A stretch of DNA of 39,181 nt from Actinomycetota bacterium (GTDB taxonomy: Bacteria; Actinomycetota; Thermoleophilia; Solirubrobacterales; Thermoleophilaceae), in assembly GCA_019246335.1 (NCBI GenBank), contig JAFAQQ010000011.1, positions 1 to 39,181 of the forward strand, written 5' to 3'. The translations under genes and the position numbers were made by a program. Below, piece after piece: positions 19,489-28,521 of this stretch (position 1 is the first letter of the stretch; the number at the start of each line of letters is the position of its first letter). Below the pieces are notes generated by a model. The model ran no database searches. It was given only the letters and a program-made list of their open reading frames with translations, and was not told the DNA's origin.

Positions 19489-19605
19489 GGAACCTCCCTT
19501 TCGACGCGTGACCCGGCGGGTGGAGCTTAGGTGGAGGTGGCCCGCCTCGGTCGCACGTCACGTGGCGCCGCTGAACGCATCCTCATCCATCCTTAGGCCG
19601 CACTC

Positions 19606-21012
19606 ATGAAAGCCTCCCACCCTGCCCGCCTCATGGTCACCGTCGGCGCCAAGCCACGCGCGCAACCCGAGCGGCGCGAAGCGCCCCGCCGCGTGCGCGC
19701 GCGCGCACGCGTCGAGCTCGCGATCGCCGCGGCGCTCCTCGGCCTCGGGCTGCTCGTGCTTCGGCCCGGCATGGCGCTCCTCGGCGTCGCGGCGCTGCCG
19801 ATCGTCACGCTCCGGCTGGCCGGGGTCGCGGTCGGGGGCATGCGACGCCGCAGCCAGGTCGGCCTGCCGCCGCGAAGGGGCCGGCGCGCCGGCGTGGCAC
19901 GAGCGCGCCGGGCAGCCGACGTCGTGACCGCGGCGGCGGTCATGGCGATCGTGCTCTCGCTCGCCTCCTACGGGGGCGCCCTGGGCTCGCGCTCCAACTC
20001 CAGCCTGGGGATCCGGTCGGTCGAATGGCTGCGCGACAACGGCGCGGCCTGGCTCGTGTCCGACGTCGAACGCCTGTACTACTCGATCACCGCGCCAGCC
20101 AAGGGCGGTCCGGCCCTGAGGCAGCTGCCGACCGTGGGGCTCACCTCGCCACGCCTCGTGCCCACCTATCGCCTCCCCCACTCGGCCGCCCCGCCGAAGG
20201 GGATCGCGCCGGTGATCGCACCCGCGCTCCCCGGGGAGGGCGCCTGGCGGGCCACCCAGGATCGGTTCTCGAGCCTCGGCGAGGCGCCGCTGCTCGTGAC
20301 CACCTATCGGCCCGACCCGACCTATCCGAGGGTCGTCGCCGGGGTGGCGCGGATCAATCCGCGGCGCGCGGTCGTCGCTCTCTACCCCGGCATACGGGTG
20401 CCGCCGGGCGGCGCGTCGATGCAGAGCGCGGGCGAGGTACCGCCCCCGCTGCGCCGGCGGCTCCTGGCCACGTTCAACGGCGGGTTCAACCCGGCCGATT
20501 ACGCGGGCGGCTTCTACACCGGCGGGCGGCTGCTCGAGGCCATGAGGCCGGGACTTGCGACACTGGTCGGCACGACGTCGGGGCGCGTCGACGTCAGGAC
20601 CTGGCACGGGGGTTCCCGGCCGGGGCGGAACATCGTCTTCGCACGGCAGAACCTGCCCCTCATCGTCGCCGACGGCCGGCCGAACCCGGGGCTGAGCGGC
20701 GGTCGCGAATGGGGCACGACCGTGGGTAACACCACGCTGGTCTGGCGCTCCGGGGTCGGCGTCGACCGGCATGGCAATCTCCTCTACGCCGCCGCGAGCT
20801 ACCGCACGGTTCAGGGCCTCGCCGACATCCTCGTCCACGCCGGGGCGATCCGGGCCATGGAGCTCGACATCAACTCCTACTGGGTGACCTTCAACGTCTT
20901 CGGACAGCGAGGGGCGCGGAGCCCTTCGAAGCTGCTCGGGGGCATGGATCGACCCGCCACCCGCTACCTCGCGCCCGACGACCGGGACTTCTTCGCCGTC
21001 TACGCGCGCTGA
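19606..21012 (+). CDS. Phosphodiester glycosidase (NAGPA-like) family protein
   Basis: LLATFNGGFNPADYAGGFYTGGRLLEAM, QNLPLIVADGRPN, AIRAMELDINSYWVTFNVF; N-terminal membrane segments. Confidence 0.8.
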   Translation: MKASHPARLMVTVGAKPRAQPERREAPRRVRARARVELAIAAALLGLGLLVLRPGMALLGVAALPIVTLRLAGVAVGGMRRRSQVGLPPRRGRRAGVARARRAADVVTAAAVMAIVLSLASYGGALGSRSNSSLGIRSVEWLRDNGAAWLVSDVERLYYSITAPAKGGPALRQLPTVGLTSPRLVPTYRLPHSAAPPKGIAPVIAPALPGEGAWRATQDRFSSLGEAPLLVTTYRPDPTYPRVVAGVARINPRRAVVALYPGIRVPPGGASMQSAGEVPPPLRRRLLATFNGGFNPADYAGGFYTGGRLLEAMRPGLATLVGTTSGRVDVRTWHGGSRPGRNIVFARQNLPLIVADGRPNPGLSGGREWGTTVGNTTLVWRSGVGVDRHGNLLYAAASYRTVQGLADILVHAGAIRAMELDINSYWVTFNVFGQRGARSPSKLLGGMDRPATRYLAPDDRDFFAVYAR

Positions 21013-22241
21013 TCCGCGCGGCGCGCGAACCGTGAGCCCAGCGCGCCGGCCCCCGCGGCGATCGTGATCGCCGCCAGCACGATCAGCGAGACCTCCGCCG
21101 CCTGTCGAAAGCGGATCACTCCGTAGCCGAGGGCGCTCGTGACCGTCACGGCGATCGGGGGCGCGAGCAGGATGAACAGGGTCTGCGCGCGGCGGCGGAG
21201 GATGACCAATCCCGCGCCGGCCAGCGCGAACAGCGAGAAGTACATGACGGTCCCGGCCACCTGCGTTCGGTAGTCGCGCCCCTCGTAGAACTCCTCCTCG
21301 TGCCACTGACGGTCGGGCCGGTAGAAACCCCAGGTCTTCGCCACCCGGACACCCATTACGACGGGCAGCCTGCCGAGGTGGCGGCGGGCGTATCGAAGGC
21401 CCTCCCGGCGCTCCACCGTCGCCTCGTCCGCCTGGTTCCCCGGGCGTCTGTGCACGCAGCGCGGATCCCAGCCGCCGATGCCCTTGCCGTAGTACGCGCC
21501 TTCGCAATTCGCGCCCTCGACAAGCGACGCCTCGTTGGTCGAGATCGGCACGAAGCGGTCGAACGCGAGGAGGTTCCGGATGGTCCAGGGCGCGATCGCG
21601 ACGAGGCATCCCGCGCAGACCACCGCCGCCTGCAGCGCTCGCGCGCGCGGGGCACGACGCGCGAGCAGCACGCCCAGCAGCGGCAGGAAGAGCAGCGCCT
21701 CGGCGCGCACGAGCGCGGCCACACCGATGAGGGCGCCGAGCGCGAACAGCCGCCGCCCGGGCCTGTCCCACGCGGCATACGCGCCGATGAGCAGGCATGT
21801 GACCGCGAGCCCGTAGAGCGTCTCGCTCCGCAGCGACCCGTCGGTCGCGAGGAACACGGGGTACACGGCCGCAAGCGACGCGGCCACGAGGCCGACGGTC
21901 CGGCCGCCGACCCGCCGTGCGAGGACGCCGATCGCTCCGACCGTCCCGGCGCCGAGGAGGGAGTTCAGGACCTGCTGGCTCACCCATCCCCGCGAGATTC
22001 CCTGCACCGGAGCCAGCAGCAGCGGGTAGAGCGGGGGCTTCTCAGCGGTCGCCCGCAGCGCCCGCCGGCCGACGTTGGCGAGGGTGAAGCCGTGGCCGTC
22101 GATCAGGTGCTGAGCGATCCGCTGAAACGTCTCGGCGTCGCCGTTCAGCGGCGTCCGGCGCGCGTAGTGCAGCGCGTACAGCAGCCGGATCGCAAGGCCG
22201 GCGACGACGACCAGGGAGAGCTGTGCGCGGTAGCTCCGCAA
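21000..22241 (-). CDS. Glycosyltransferase family 39 / ArnT-PMT-like membrane protein
   Basis: AGLAIRLLYALHYARRTPLNGDAETFQRIAQHLIDGHGFT...EKPPLYPLLLAPVQGI...SRGWVSQQVLNSLLGAGTVGAIGVLARRVGG. Confidence 0.8.
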   Translation of the reverse strand: MRSYRAQLSLVVVAGLAIRLLYALHYARRTPLNGDAETFQRIAQHLIDGHGFTLANVGRRALRATAEKPPLYPLLLAPVQGISRGWVSQQVLNSLLGAGTVGAIGVLARRVGGRTVGLVAASLAAVYPVFLATDGSLRSETLYGLAVTCLLIGAYAAWDRPGRRLFALGALIGVAALVRAEALLFLPLLGVLLARRAPRARALQAAVVCAGCLVAIAPWTIRNLLAFDRFVPISTNEASLVEGANCEGAYYGKGIGGWDPRCVHRRPGNQADEATVERREGLRYARRHLGRLPVVMGVRVAKTWGFYRPDRQWHEEEFYEGRDYRTQVAGTVMYFSLFALAGAGLVILRRRAQTLFILLAPPIAVTVTSALGYGVIRFRQAAEVSLIVLAAITIAAGAGALGSRFARRADQRA

Positions 22242-22331
22242 CGGCGCGACAGGCTATGGAACCGTCCGAACGCGGGCGCGTGCGGATCGATCGGCTACGC
22301 GCTCGCGCCGCGGCCATTACTGTGCCCGGCG

Positions 22332-24878
22332 ATGCGTTTGCGGGTTGGGGGTATCGCGGCCTCGGCCGCGGTCGTGGTCCTCGTCGCCACCGCCACCGGT
22401 CATGCCGCGGACCCAACCGCGGTGACGATCTACAGGGACCAGTACGGCGTCCCGCAGATCGAGGCGGGGTCGGCGGACGCCCTGGCATACGGCACGGGCT
22501 ACGAGCAGGCGAAGGAGCGGCCGTTCATCACGAACGGGATCCGTCTGTTCGCACAGGGACGGATCTCCGAGCTCGAGGGCAAGGACGTGCTGCCCGCCGA
22601 CGAGGTGATGCGCCGCGACTTCTACAACCCCGCCGAGGTGCAGCGGCAATACGACCAGCTGCCCGACCCGATGAAGCGTGCGCTACAGGCCTTCAGCGAC
22701 GGCTTCAACAAGGGCATGCAGGAGGTGATGCTCGATCCCACCCGGCGTCCGGCGCTCTTCGACGCCCTCGGCTATACGCCCGAGCCGTGGAAGCCGACCG
22801 ACTCGATCAGCGTCCTGATGCTCTTCACGGAGGTCGAGTTCGCGGGCGAGGGCGGCGCCGGTCAGCTCGGCAACGCCGCTCTGCTCGGGCATCTTCAGAA
22901 GCGTTACGGGAACAGGCGCGGCCTCGCGATGTGGAACGACCTCCTGTTCAAGAACGACCCGCGCGCGCCCACCGTCGGAGGCGGGCAGGCGAACAGGGCG
23001 CCGCGCTCGATCCTCCACGAGCGGCTCCCCAGCGCGGCGCAGCAGAAGCTTGCGCGCGCGTACGCATCCCCGCTGCAGTCGATCGCGCAGGCGCGCGACG
23101 CCCAGGCCGCCTCGCTGCGCGCGATCATCAAGCGGCTGCCGCTCCCGAAGATCGGGTCCTACGGCGCGGCGATCAGCGGGCGGCGCACGAGGAGCGGCGG
23201 CGCGGTCGTGCTCGGCTCGCCGCAGGCCGGCCTCGGCGCGCCATCTATCTTCTGGCAGCTGGGCCAGCACGCGCCCGGATGGAACTGCACCGGGTTCACC
23301 GTCCCCGGAGTCGGGCCCTGGACCGGGATCGGCTGGTGCAACGACCACGCCTGGACGCTGATCGCCGGCAACATCGGCGAGCAGGTCGACAACTACATCG
23401 AGCGGATCAACCCGAGCAACCCGCGCCTCTACCTGTACCGCGGCAACTGGCGCCAGATGACCCAGCGCACCGAGACGTTCCACGTCGCCAAGTGCGCGCC
23501 GCCGATCTGCAAGGAGGTCGCCCCGCCCAGCACGGAGCAGGTGACCTTCGACTACACGGTCCACGGGCCGGTGGTCGCGCGCGACACCAAGCACGGCATC
23601 GCCATCACGCAGCGCCGTGCGCAGCGCGGGATATGGGGGCGGACGCTGCAGGCCCTCGCCGAGTGGAACACGAGCAGCGGGTTCTCCGGGTTCGACGCCG
23701 CGGCCGACCTCGCCACCGGCAGCTACAACATGCTCTACGGCGACCGCACGGGCAGGATCATGTACCGGTTCACCGGCGTGCAGCCGATCCGCGCCGCCGG
23801 GATCGACCGCCGCCTTCCCAGCCCGGGCACCGGCGGCGCCGAGTGGCGCGGCCTGCTGCACGGCCATGCGATGCCGCGCGTGGTCAATCCAAGGTCCGAC
23901 GTCCTCTCGGCGAACCAGGGAATCGAGACAAAGCCCGTGCCCTGGTGGCCGAACAGCTCGGCGGTCGCCGTGGGCCAGGTGTCGAGGGTGCGCGAGAACC
24001 GCCGGCTGCTCGTCCGGCTGCGGAACGTCGACACGAGCGTGATGAAGGCGGTCAACCCGCAGCTGATCCAGAGCCGAGATCCGATCACGCCGGTCTTCGC
24101 GGGCTACCTGCGCCGTGCGCTCGCACACGCGCATGACAAGCGCCTTCGTCAGGCGTGGAGGCTCTTCCGGCGGTGGGCCGCGGCGGGTTACCCGCGTGTC
24201 GACGCGAACCACGACCGCCGGTTCGACAGCCCGGCGCTCGAGATCTTCGGCGCCGACGACACCTCCTACGGCGACCTTCCTGACTCCGCCTACCCGCGCA
24301 CCCTCTGGCACCAGCTGCTGCGGCGGGTGTTCGGCGACGAGCTCGCGGGGGCGCAGATGCCCGGCACATGGCTCGGGCAGCTGTCGATGCTGAAGATCGC
24401 GCTCGACGGCCGCATCGGCCACCGTCGCCTCGCGCGCGACTACCTCGACAACATCCGGACCCACCGCCACCACACCGCGACCTCGTTGATCAGAGCGAGC
24501 CTGCGCAAGGCCCTGTCCGTCCTCCAGGCGCGCTTCGGCACCTCCGACATGTCGAAGTGGCTCGGTCCGGTGCCGCACCACGACTTCTCGGCCCAGGGCG
24601 CCGTCGGCGCACCGGGCTTCGACGGCTTCGACCACGGCACGTACAGCCAGATCGTCGATCCGCACGCCGGCGTGGGCCTCTACATCCTCCCGCCCGGGAA
24701 CGGGGAGGTGGACGGCGCCGCGGAGACGGCACTCGCGGAGGCCGGCACGTACCCGAAGCACTACACCGACCAGACCCCGCTGTACGCGCGCTTCGACTAC
24801 CTCGTGATGCCGCACTTCGCCTCGCAGTACCGCGCAAACCCGGAGTCCGTGGCGTCGCTGACCTACACGGGGCCATGA
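22332..24878 (+). CDS. Penicillin acylase family (Ntn-hydrolase) secreted amidase
   Basis: Signal peptide; VTIYRDQYGVPQIEAGSADALAYGTGYEQAKERPF; predicted autocatalytic site IG-SYGAAISGRRTRSGGAVVLGSPQAG; DHAWTLIAGNIGEQVDNYIERI. Confidence 0.85.
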   Translation: MRLRVGGIAASAAVVVLVATATGHAADPTAVTIYRDQYGVPQIEAGSADALAYGTGYEQAKERPFITNGIRLFAQGRISELEGKDVLPADEVMRRDFYNPAEVQRQYDQLPDPMKRALQAFSDGFNKGMQEVMLDPTRRPALFDALGYTPEPWKPTDSISVLMLFTEVEFAGEGGAGQLGNAALLGHLQKRYGNRRGLAMWNDLLFKNDPRAPTVGGGQANRAPRSILHERLPSAAQQKLARAYASPLQSIAQARDAQAASLRAIIKRLPLPKIGSYGAAISGRRTRSGGAVVLGSPQAGLGAPSIFWQLGQHAPGWNCTGFTVPGVGPWTGIGWCNDHAWTLIAGNIGEQVDNYIERINPSNPRLYLYRGNWRQMTQRTETFHVAKCAPPICKEVAPPSTEQVTFDYTVHGPVVARDTKHGIAITQRRAQRGIWGRTLQALAEWNTSSGFSGFDAAADLATGSYNMLYGDRTGRIMYRFTGVQPIRAAGIDRRLPSPGTGGAEWRGLLHGHAMPRVVNPRSDVLSANQGIETKPVPWWPNSSAVAVGQVSRVRENRRLLVRLRNVDTSVMKAVNPQLIQSRDPITPVFAGYLRRALAHAHDKRLRQAWRLFRRWAAAGYPRVDANHDRRFDSPALEIFGADDTSYGDLPDSAYPRTLWHQLLRRVFGDELAGAQMPGTWLGQLSMLKIALDGRIGHRRLARDYLDNIRTHRHHTATSLIRASLRKALSVLQARFGTSDMSKWLGPVPHHDFSAQGAVGAPGFDGFDHGTYSQIVDPHAGVGLYILPPGNGEVDGAAETALAEAGTYPKHYTDQTPLYARFDYLVMPHFASQYRANPESVASLTYTGP

Positions 24879-26947
24879 AGCGGACCGCGGTCGCACGGCG
24901 GGTGGCGCTCGCGGCGGCAGTCGCCGGGGCGGGAGCCTGCGCCGCCGCGCAGCCGGCCGCAGCGCTCGGCGCCGCGCACCCCGCCGTCTTTCGCGTGGGC
25001 GCCGCGGTGCGGAAGATCACCCCGACGGTGCCCGTCTTCTCCGGCGGCTTCGGCCTCAGCCCGCCGATCACCAAGCTGCACGATCCGCTGACCGTCCGCG
25101 CCTTCTACGTCGCGAGCCAGGGGCACGCGGTCGCGTTCGCGACGGTGGACGCCCAGGGGTACTTCGCGTCGTACCAGGAGTCGCCCACCCTTGGCATCAC
25201 CGACGAGCGCGCCGCGGCGGCCCGCCAGATCGGCCAGTTGAACGGCCGGCCGAAGATGAGCCAGGCCGACGTGATCGTCCAGGCCACGCACACCCACGCG
25301 GGTCCCACCCTCGAGGGGATCTGGGGGCCGTCGCCGCGCGTGTACCTGCAGCTCGTGCACGACAGGGTGGTGCAGGCCCTTATCGCCGCGGCGCGCTCGG
25401 CTCGGCCCGCGTACCTCCAGGCGGCCACGTACGACGCGAACCGCCTCGACACCCACGTCATCGACACCGACAGCTATCCGGGATGGGCCAACGACGGCCA
25501 GCTCTCCGTCCTGCGCGGAGTCGACCCGCACACGCGTGCGACCATCGCCACCTTCGCGAGCGTCAGCGTCCACGGGGCGCACGTGAAGGGCGACAGCGAG
25601 AGGTTCCTGAGCGCCGACTACTTCGGTCGGACGAGCCGGTCCCTGCAGCACAAGCTCGGCGGCGTGGCGGTCGTGGGCCCGGCGACGCTTGGCCGGCAGG
25701 AGAGCCCCGTCGAGGTGACCGACGTCCCGACCATGCAGTGGTTCGCGCGGATCGTCGAGAATTACATCGAGCGGGCGCTCGGCGCCGCGCATTTCGTGAC
25801 CGATCCGACCGTTCGCTCAGCCGAGACGTTCGTCCAGATACCGGCGACCAACGCCGCCCTGCTCGCGCTGAACCGCGCCTGGGGCTCACTCTCAGACGCG
25901 CAGAAGGAGCAGGAGGCGCAGGCGAGCGGCATCTACCCGATCGACCGCGACATCAGCCCGCCGTATGCCGAGGGCAACGTGATCGGAACGTGGCTCACCT
26001 CCGTGCGAATCGGCGGGTCGCTCTACCTGTCGATGCCCGGCGAGCCGTTCCCGGAGGTCTCGCATTCCCTCCGCCTGCACATCCAGGGAGCGCGGTCGGT
26101 CACGCTGCTCTCGAAGGGCCAGGACGACCTCGGCTACTTCTACCCGTCCTGGGTCTACCCGTTCACGGCGGCGTACGGCAGCGACCATCACCTCTTCAAC
26201 ATCGCGCCGCAGGCGGGCGACCAGTTCGTCGAGGGTCAGCTCGGCCTCGCTCCGAAGGTCGGGTTCTCGGCGACTCCGTACATCCCGCCGGAGCGCAAGG
26301 CCACCGAGGTCGGTCGCGACACTCAGCCCGGCCTCGAGGCCCTCGCCGCCCCGTACGCGTTCGACGCGGGCCGGGACGGGAAGGCGCGCCTCGTCTTCGA
26401 GGCGATCTACTCGCCCCCCAAGGCGAGCAGCTCGCGGCCGCAGGGAGACAGGGTGCACTGGAGCTTCGGTGACGGGACGAGCGCCGCCACGGGCTTCCTC
26501 GACACCGGGCAGGATTACGGTCAGGGAGGCCTCGGTCCCGTCGGCCGCGTGCGCACGCGTCATCTGCTCCGCGTCGGCCGGTACGAGGTGGCGGTCAGCG
26601 CGGTCAACAGCGACGGCCAGCCAGCGTCCTGGCAGCTTCCGGTCCGGGTCTTCCGGCGACTGCGCGTGCATATCGTCGCGCGGCGCCTGCACGGCTCCGT
26701 GTACCGGCTCTCGACGACCTTCCGCGGCGGCGCCCCGCCGGCGCTCGCGTGGTTCTGGCGGTTTGGCGACGGGCGGCGATTTGCCGGTCGCAGCGTGACG
26801 CGGCGTCTTCCGGGCTCGCGCGCACGGCAGGTCTCCGTGGTGCTGGTCGACTCCACGGGCTCGCTCGGGCGGGCATCTCTGCGGATCGCTCCCCCGCCGC
26901 CCTCGCATCCCCATCATGGCGGCGGCTCGGACGAGGACTCGCCCTAG
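24875..26947 (+). CDS. Neutral/alkaline ceramidase-like protein with C-terminal PKD-like domains
   Basis: VRKITPTVPVFSGGFG, ADVIVQATHTHAGPTLEGIWG, FASVSVHGAHVKGDSERFLSADYFG; C-terminal VHWSFGDGTSA and FWRFGDGRRFAGRSVTRRLPG; ATGA overlap with the upstream gene. Confidence 0.7.
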   Translation: MKRTAVARRVALAAAVAGAGACAAAQPAAALGAAHPAVFRVGAAVRKITPTVPVFSGGFGLSPPITKLHDPLTVRAFYVASQGHAVAFATVDAQGYFASYQESPTLGITDERAAAARQIGQLNGRPKMSQADVIVQATHTHAGPTLEGIWGPSPRVYLQLVHDRVVQALIAAARSARPAYLQAATYDANRLDTHVIDTDSYPGWANDGQLSVLRGVDPHTRATIATFASVSVHGAHVKGDSERFLSADYFGRTSRSLQHKLGGVAVVGPATLGRQESPVEVTDVPTMQWFARIVENYIERALGAAHFVTDPTVRSAETFVQIPATNAALLALNRAWGSLSDAQKEQEAQASGIYPIDRDISPPYAEGNVIGTWLTSVRIGGSLYLSMPGEPFPEVSHSLRLHIQGARSVTLLSKGQDDLGYFYPSWVYPFTAAYGSDHHLFNIAPQAGDQFVEGQLGLAPKVGFSATPYIPPERKATEVGRDTQPGLEALAAPYAFDAGRDGKARLVFEAIYSPPKASSSRPQGDRVHWSFGDGTSAATGFLDTGQDYGQGGLGPVGRVRTRHLLRVGRYEVAVSAVNSDGQPASWQLPVRVFRRLRVHIVARRLHGSVYRLSTTFRGGAPPALAWFWRFGDGRRFAGRSVTRRLPGSRARQVSVVLVDSTGSLGRASLRIAPPPPSHPHHGGGSDEDSP

Positions 26948-26968
26948 CCAGCCCCCGTCAGCCCGCCT

Positions 26969-28489
26969 CTACGCCGCCTGGAGCCCGGCGCCCGCCCCGG
27001 TACTCGATCCAACCAGCCGGAAGTCGGCCGGGTCCGGGCGCCGCGTCCGCCGCCGGTACTCGAAGGTGAACCCGGGCCAGTTGTTCACGACCTTCCCGGA
27101 CTCGGTGCGGTACCAGCTCTGGCAGCCCGCGGTCCACACCGTGCCCTGCAGGCGTTCCTGGACCTCGCGATTGAACTGCTCCTGGACCTCCTCGCGCACG
27201 TCCATCCAGCGAGCGCCCGTCCGGGCCAGCTCGCGCACCGCGGACACCACGAACTCGATCTGGCTCTCCAGCATGAAGATGATCGAGCCGGCGCCGAGGT
27301 TCGTGTTCGGCCCGTAGAGCATGAACATGTTCGGAAAGCCGCTCACGGCCAGCCCCAGGTAGGCCTCCGCACCGTCCCGCTCGCGCCACACGTCGTTCAG
27401 GTCGCGCCCGCCCAGGCCCCGGATGACCATGGGCGCGAGGAAGTCGTTCGCGGCGAAGCCGGTGCCCAGGATGATCGTGTCGACCTCGCACTCGATGCCC
27501 TCGCGGGTGACGACCGCGCGCTCGCGAACCTCCGCGATCGGGTCGGTGACGAGCTCGACGTTCTCGCGCGCGAGCATCGGCAGGTAGTCGTTCGAGATCA
27601 GCACGCGCTTGCAGCCGAGCGGGAAATCGGGAAGTAGCTTGCGTCGGAGCTCGGGGTCCGCGATCTCCTTCTCGAGCCGGCGCGCGTAGCCCGCGCGGTA
27701 GGGAGCGGCCAGCCAGCGCGCGCTCGTCAGCGCCAGGATCAGCATCTCGAAGCGCCAGTAGACGATCCACCGGCTGATGGCCTGCAGCCACGGCAGCGCC
27801 CGGAACAGCGCGCGCTGGCGCGGGCGGTACGGGCGGTCGGGCTTGGGCACGACCCAGCTCGGCGAGCGCTGGAACACGTACAGCCGCTCCACGAGGGGCG
27901 CGATCTCAGGCAGGTACTGGATGGCGCTCGCGCCGGTGCCGAGTGACGCGACCCGCTTGCCGCGCAGGTCGTATCCGTGCTCCCAGTGCGCGGAGTGGAA
28001 GAGCTTCCCGCCGAAGCGGTCGAGGCCGGGGAGGCCCGGGTACTTCGGCCTGCCGAGCTGGCCCGTGGCGGGTACGAAGACGTCACCTTCGAGCTCGCCG
28101 CCGTCGGTCGTCTGCACCCGCCAGCAGGCCTCGTCCTCGTCGAACTCGGCCGACGCCACCTCCACCCCCGTTCTCAGGTGCGGCCGGATGCCGTACTTGT
28201 CGACGCAATGCTCGAGATAGCTCAGGATCTCGTCGCGGCGGGGGTAGCGCCGCGACCAGTCGTGCTTCGGCTCGAAGGAGAACGAGTAGAGGTGCGACGG
28301 AACGTCGCAGGTGAGCCCGGGATACGAGTTGTGGCGCCAGACGCCGCCCACGGCCTCCGCCTTCTCGAGCAGGGTGAACGACTCGATCCCGGCTGTCTTG
28401 AGCCGGATTGCGAGGCCGATCCCTCCGAAGCCGGCCCCCGCGATCACGACGCGCGGCGTGCTGGAGGTCGATCCGTTGCTGGAGCCCAT
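26969..28489 (-). CDS. FAD-dependent monooxygenase (FMO/Baeyer-Villiger type)
   Basis: RVVIAGAGFGGIGLAIRLKTAGIESFTLLEKAEAVGGVWRHNSYPGLTCDVPSHLYSFSFE; FGGKLFHSAHWEH; VASLGTGASAIQYLPEIA. Confidence 0.92.
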   Translation of the reverse strand: MGSSNGSTSSTPRVVIAGAGFGGIGLAIRLKTAGIESFTLLEKAEAVGGVWRHNSYPGLTCDVPSHLYSFSFEPKHDWSRRYPRRDEILSYLEHCVDKYGIRPHLRTGVEVASAEFDEDEACWRVQTTDGGELEGDVFVPATGQLGRPKYPGLPGLDRFGGKLFHSAHWEHGYDLRGKRVASLGTGASAIQYLPEIAPLVERLYVFQRSPSWVVPKPDRPYRPRQRALFRALPWLQAISRWIVYWRFEMLILALTSARWLAAPYRAGYARRLEKEIADPELRRKLLPDFPLGCKRVLISNDYLPMLARENVELVTDPIAEVRERAVVTREGIECEVDTIILGTGFAANDFLAPMVIRGLGGRDLNDVWRERDGAEAYLGLAVSGFPNMFMLYGPNTNLGAGSIIFMLESQIEFVVSAVRELARTGARWMDVREEVQEQFNREVQERLQGTVWTAGCQSWYRTESGKVVNNWPGFTFEYRRRTRRPDPADFRLVGSSTGAGAGLQAA

Positions 28490-28521
28490 CCTGTCCGGCG
28501 AACGCTACCGTGACTCGGCTG

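Noticed and set aside
17264-19561. 765-aa minus-strand ORF overlapping the MFS gene
   Set aside because: Arg/Pro/Gly-rich shadow frame of GC-rich coding DNA; the 17452-18993 frame has clear MFS character.
19558-21987. 809-aa minus ORF
   Set aside because: Spans two unrelated real genes and is low complexity; shadow ORF.
21300-22331. 344-residue N-terminal extension of the penicillin acylase ORF
   Set aside because: Low-complexity frame antisense to the GT39-like gene; a clear signal peptide begins at ATG 22332.
22683-24896. 737-aa ORF antisense to the penicillin acylase
   Set aside because: Antisense open frame expected from high third-position GC; no recognisable motifs, while the plus strand has family motifs throughout.
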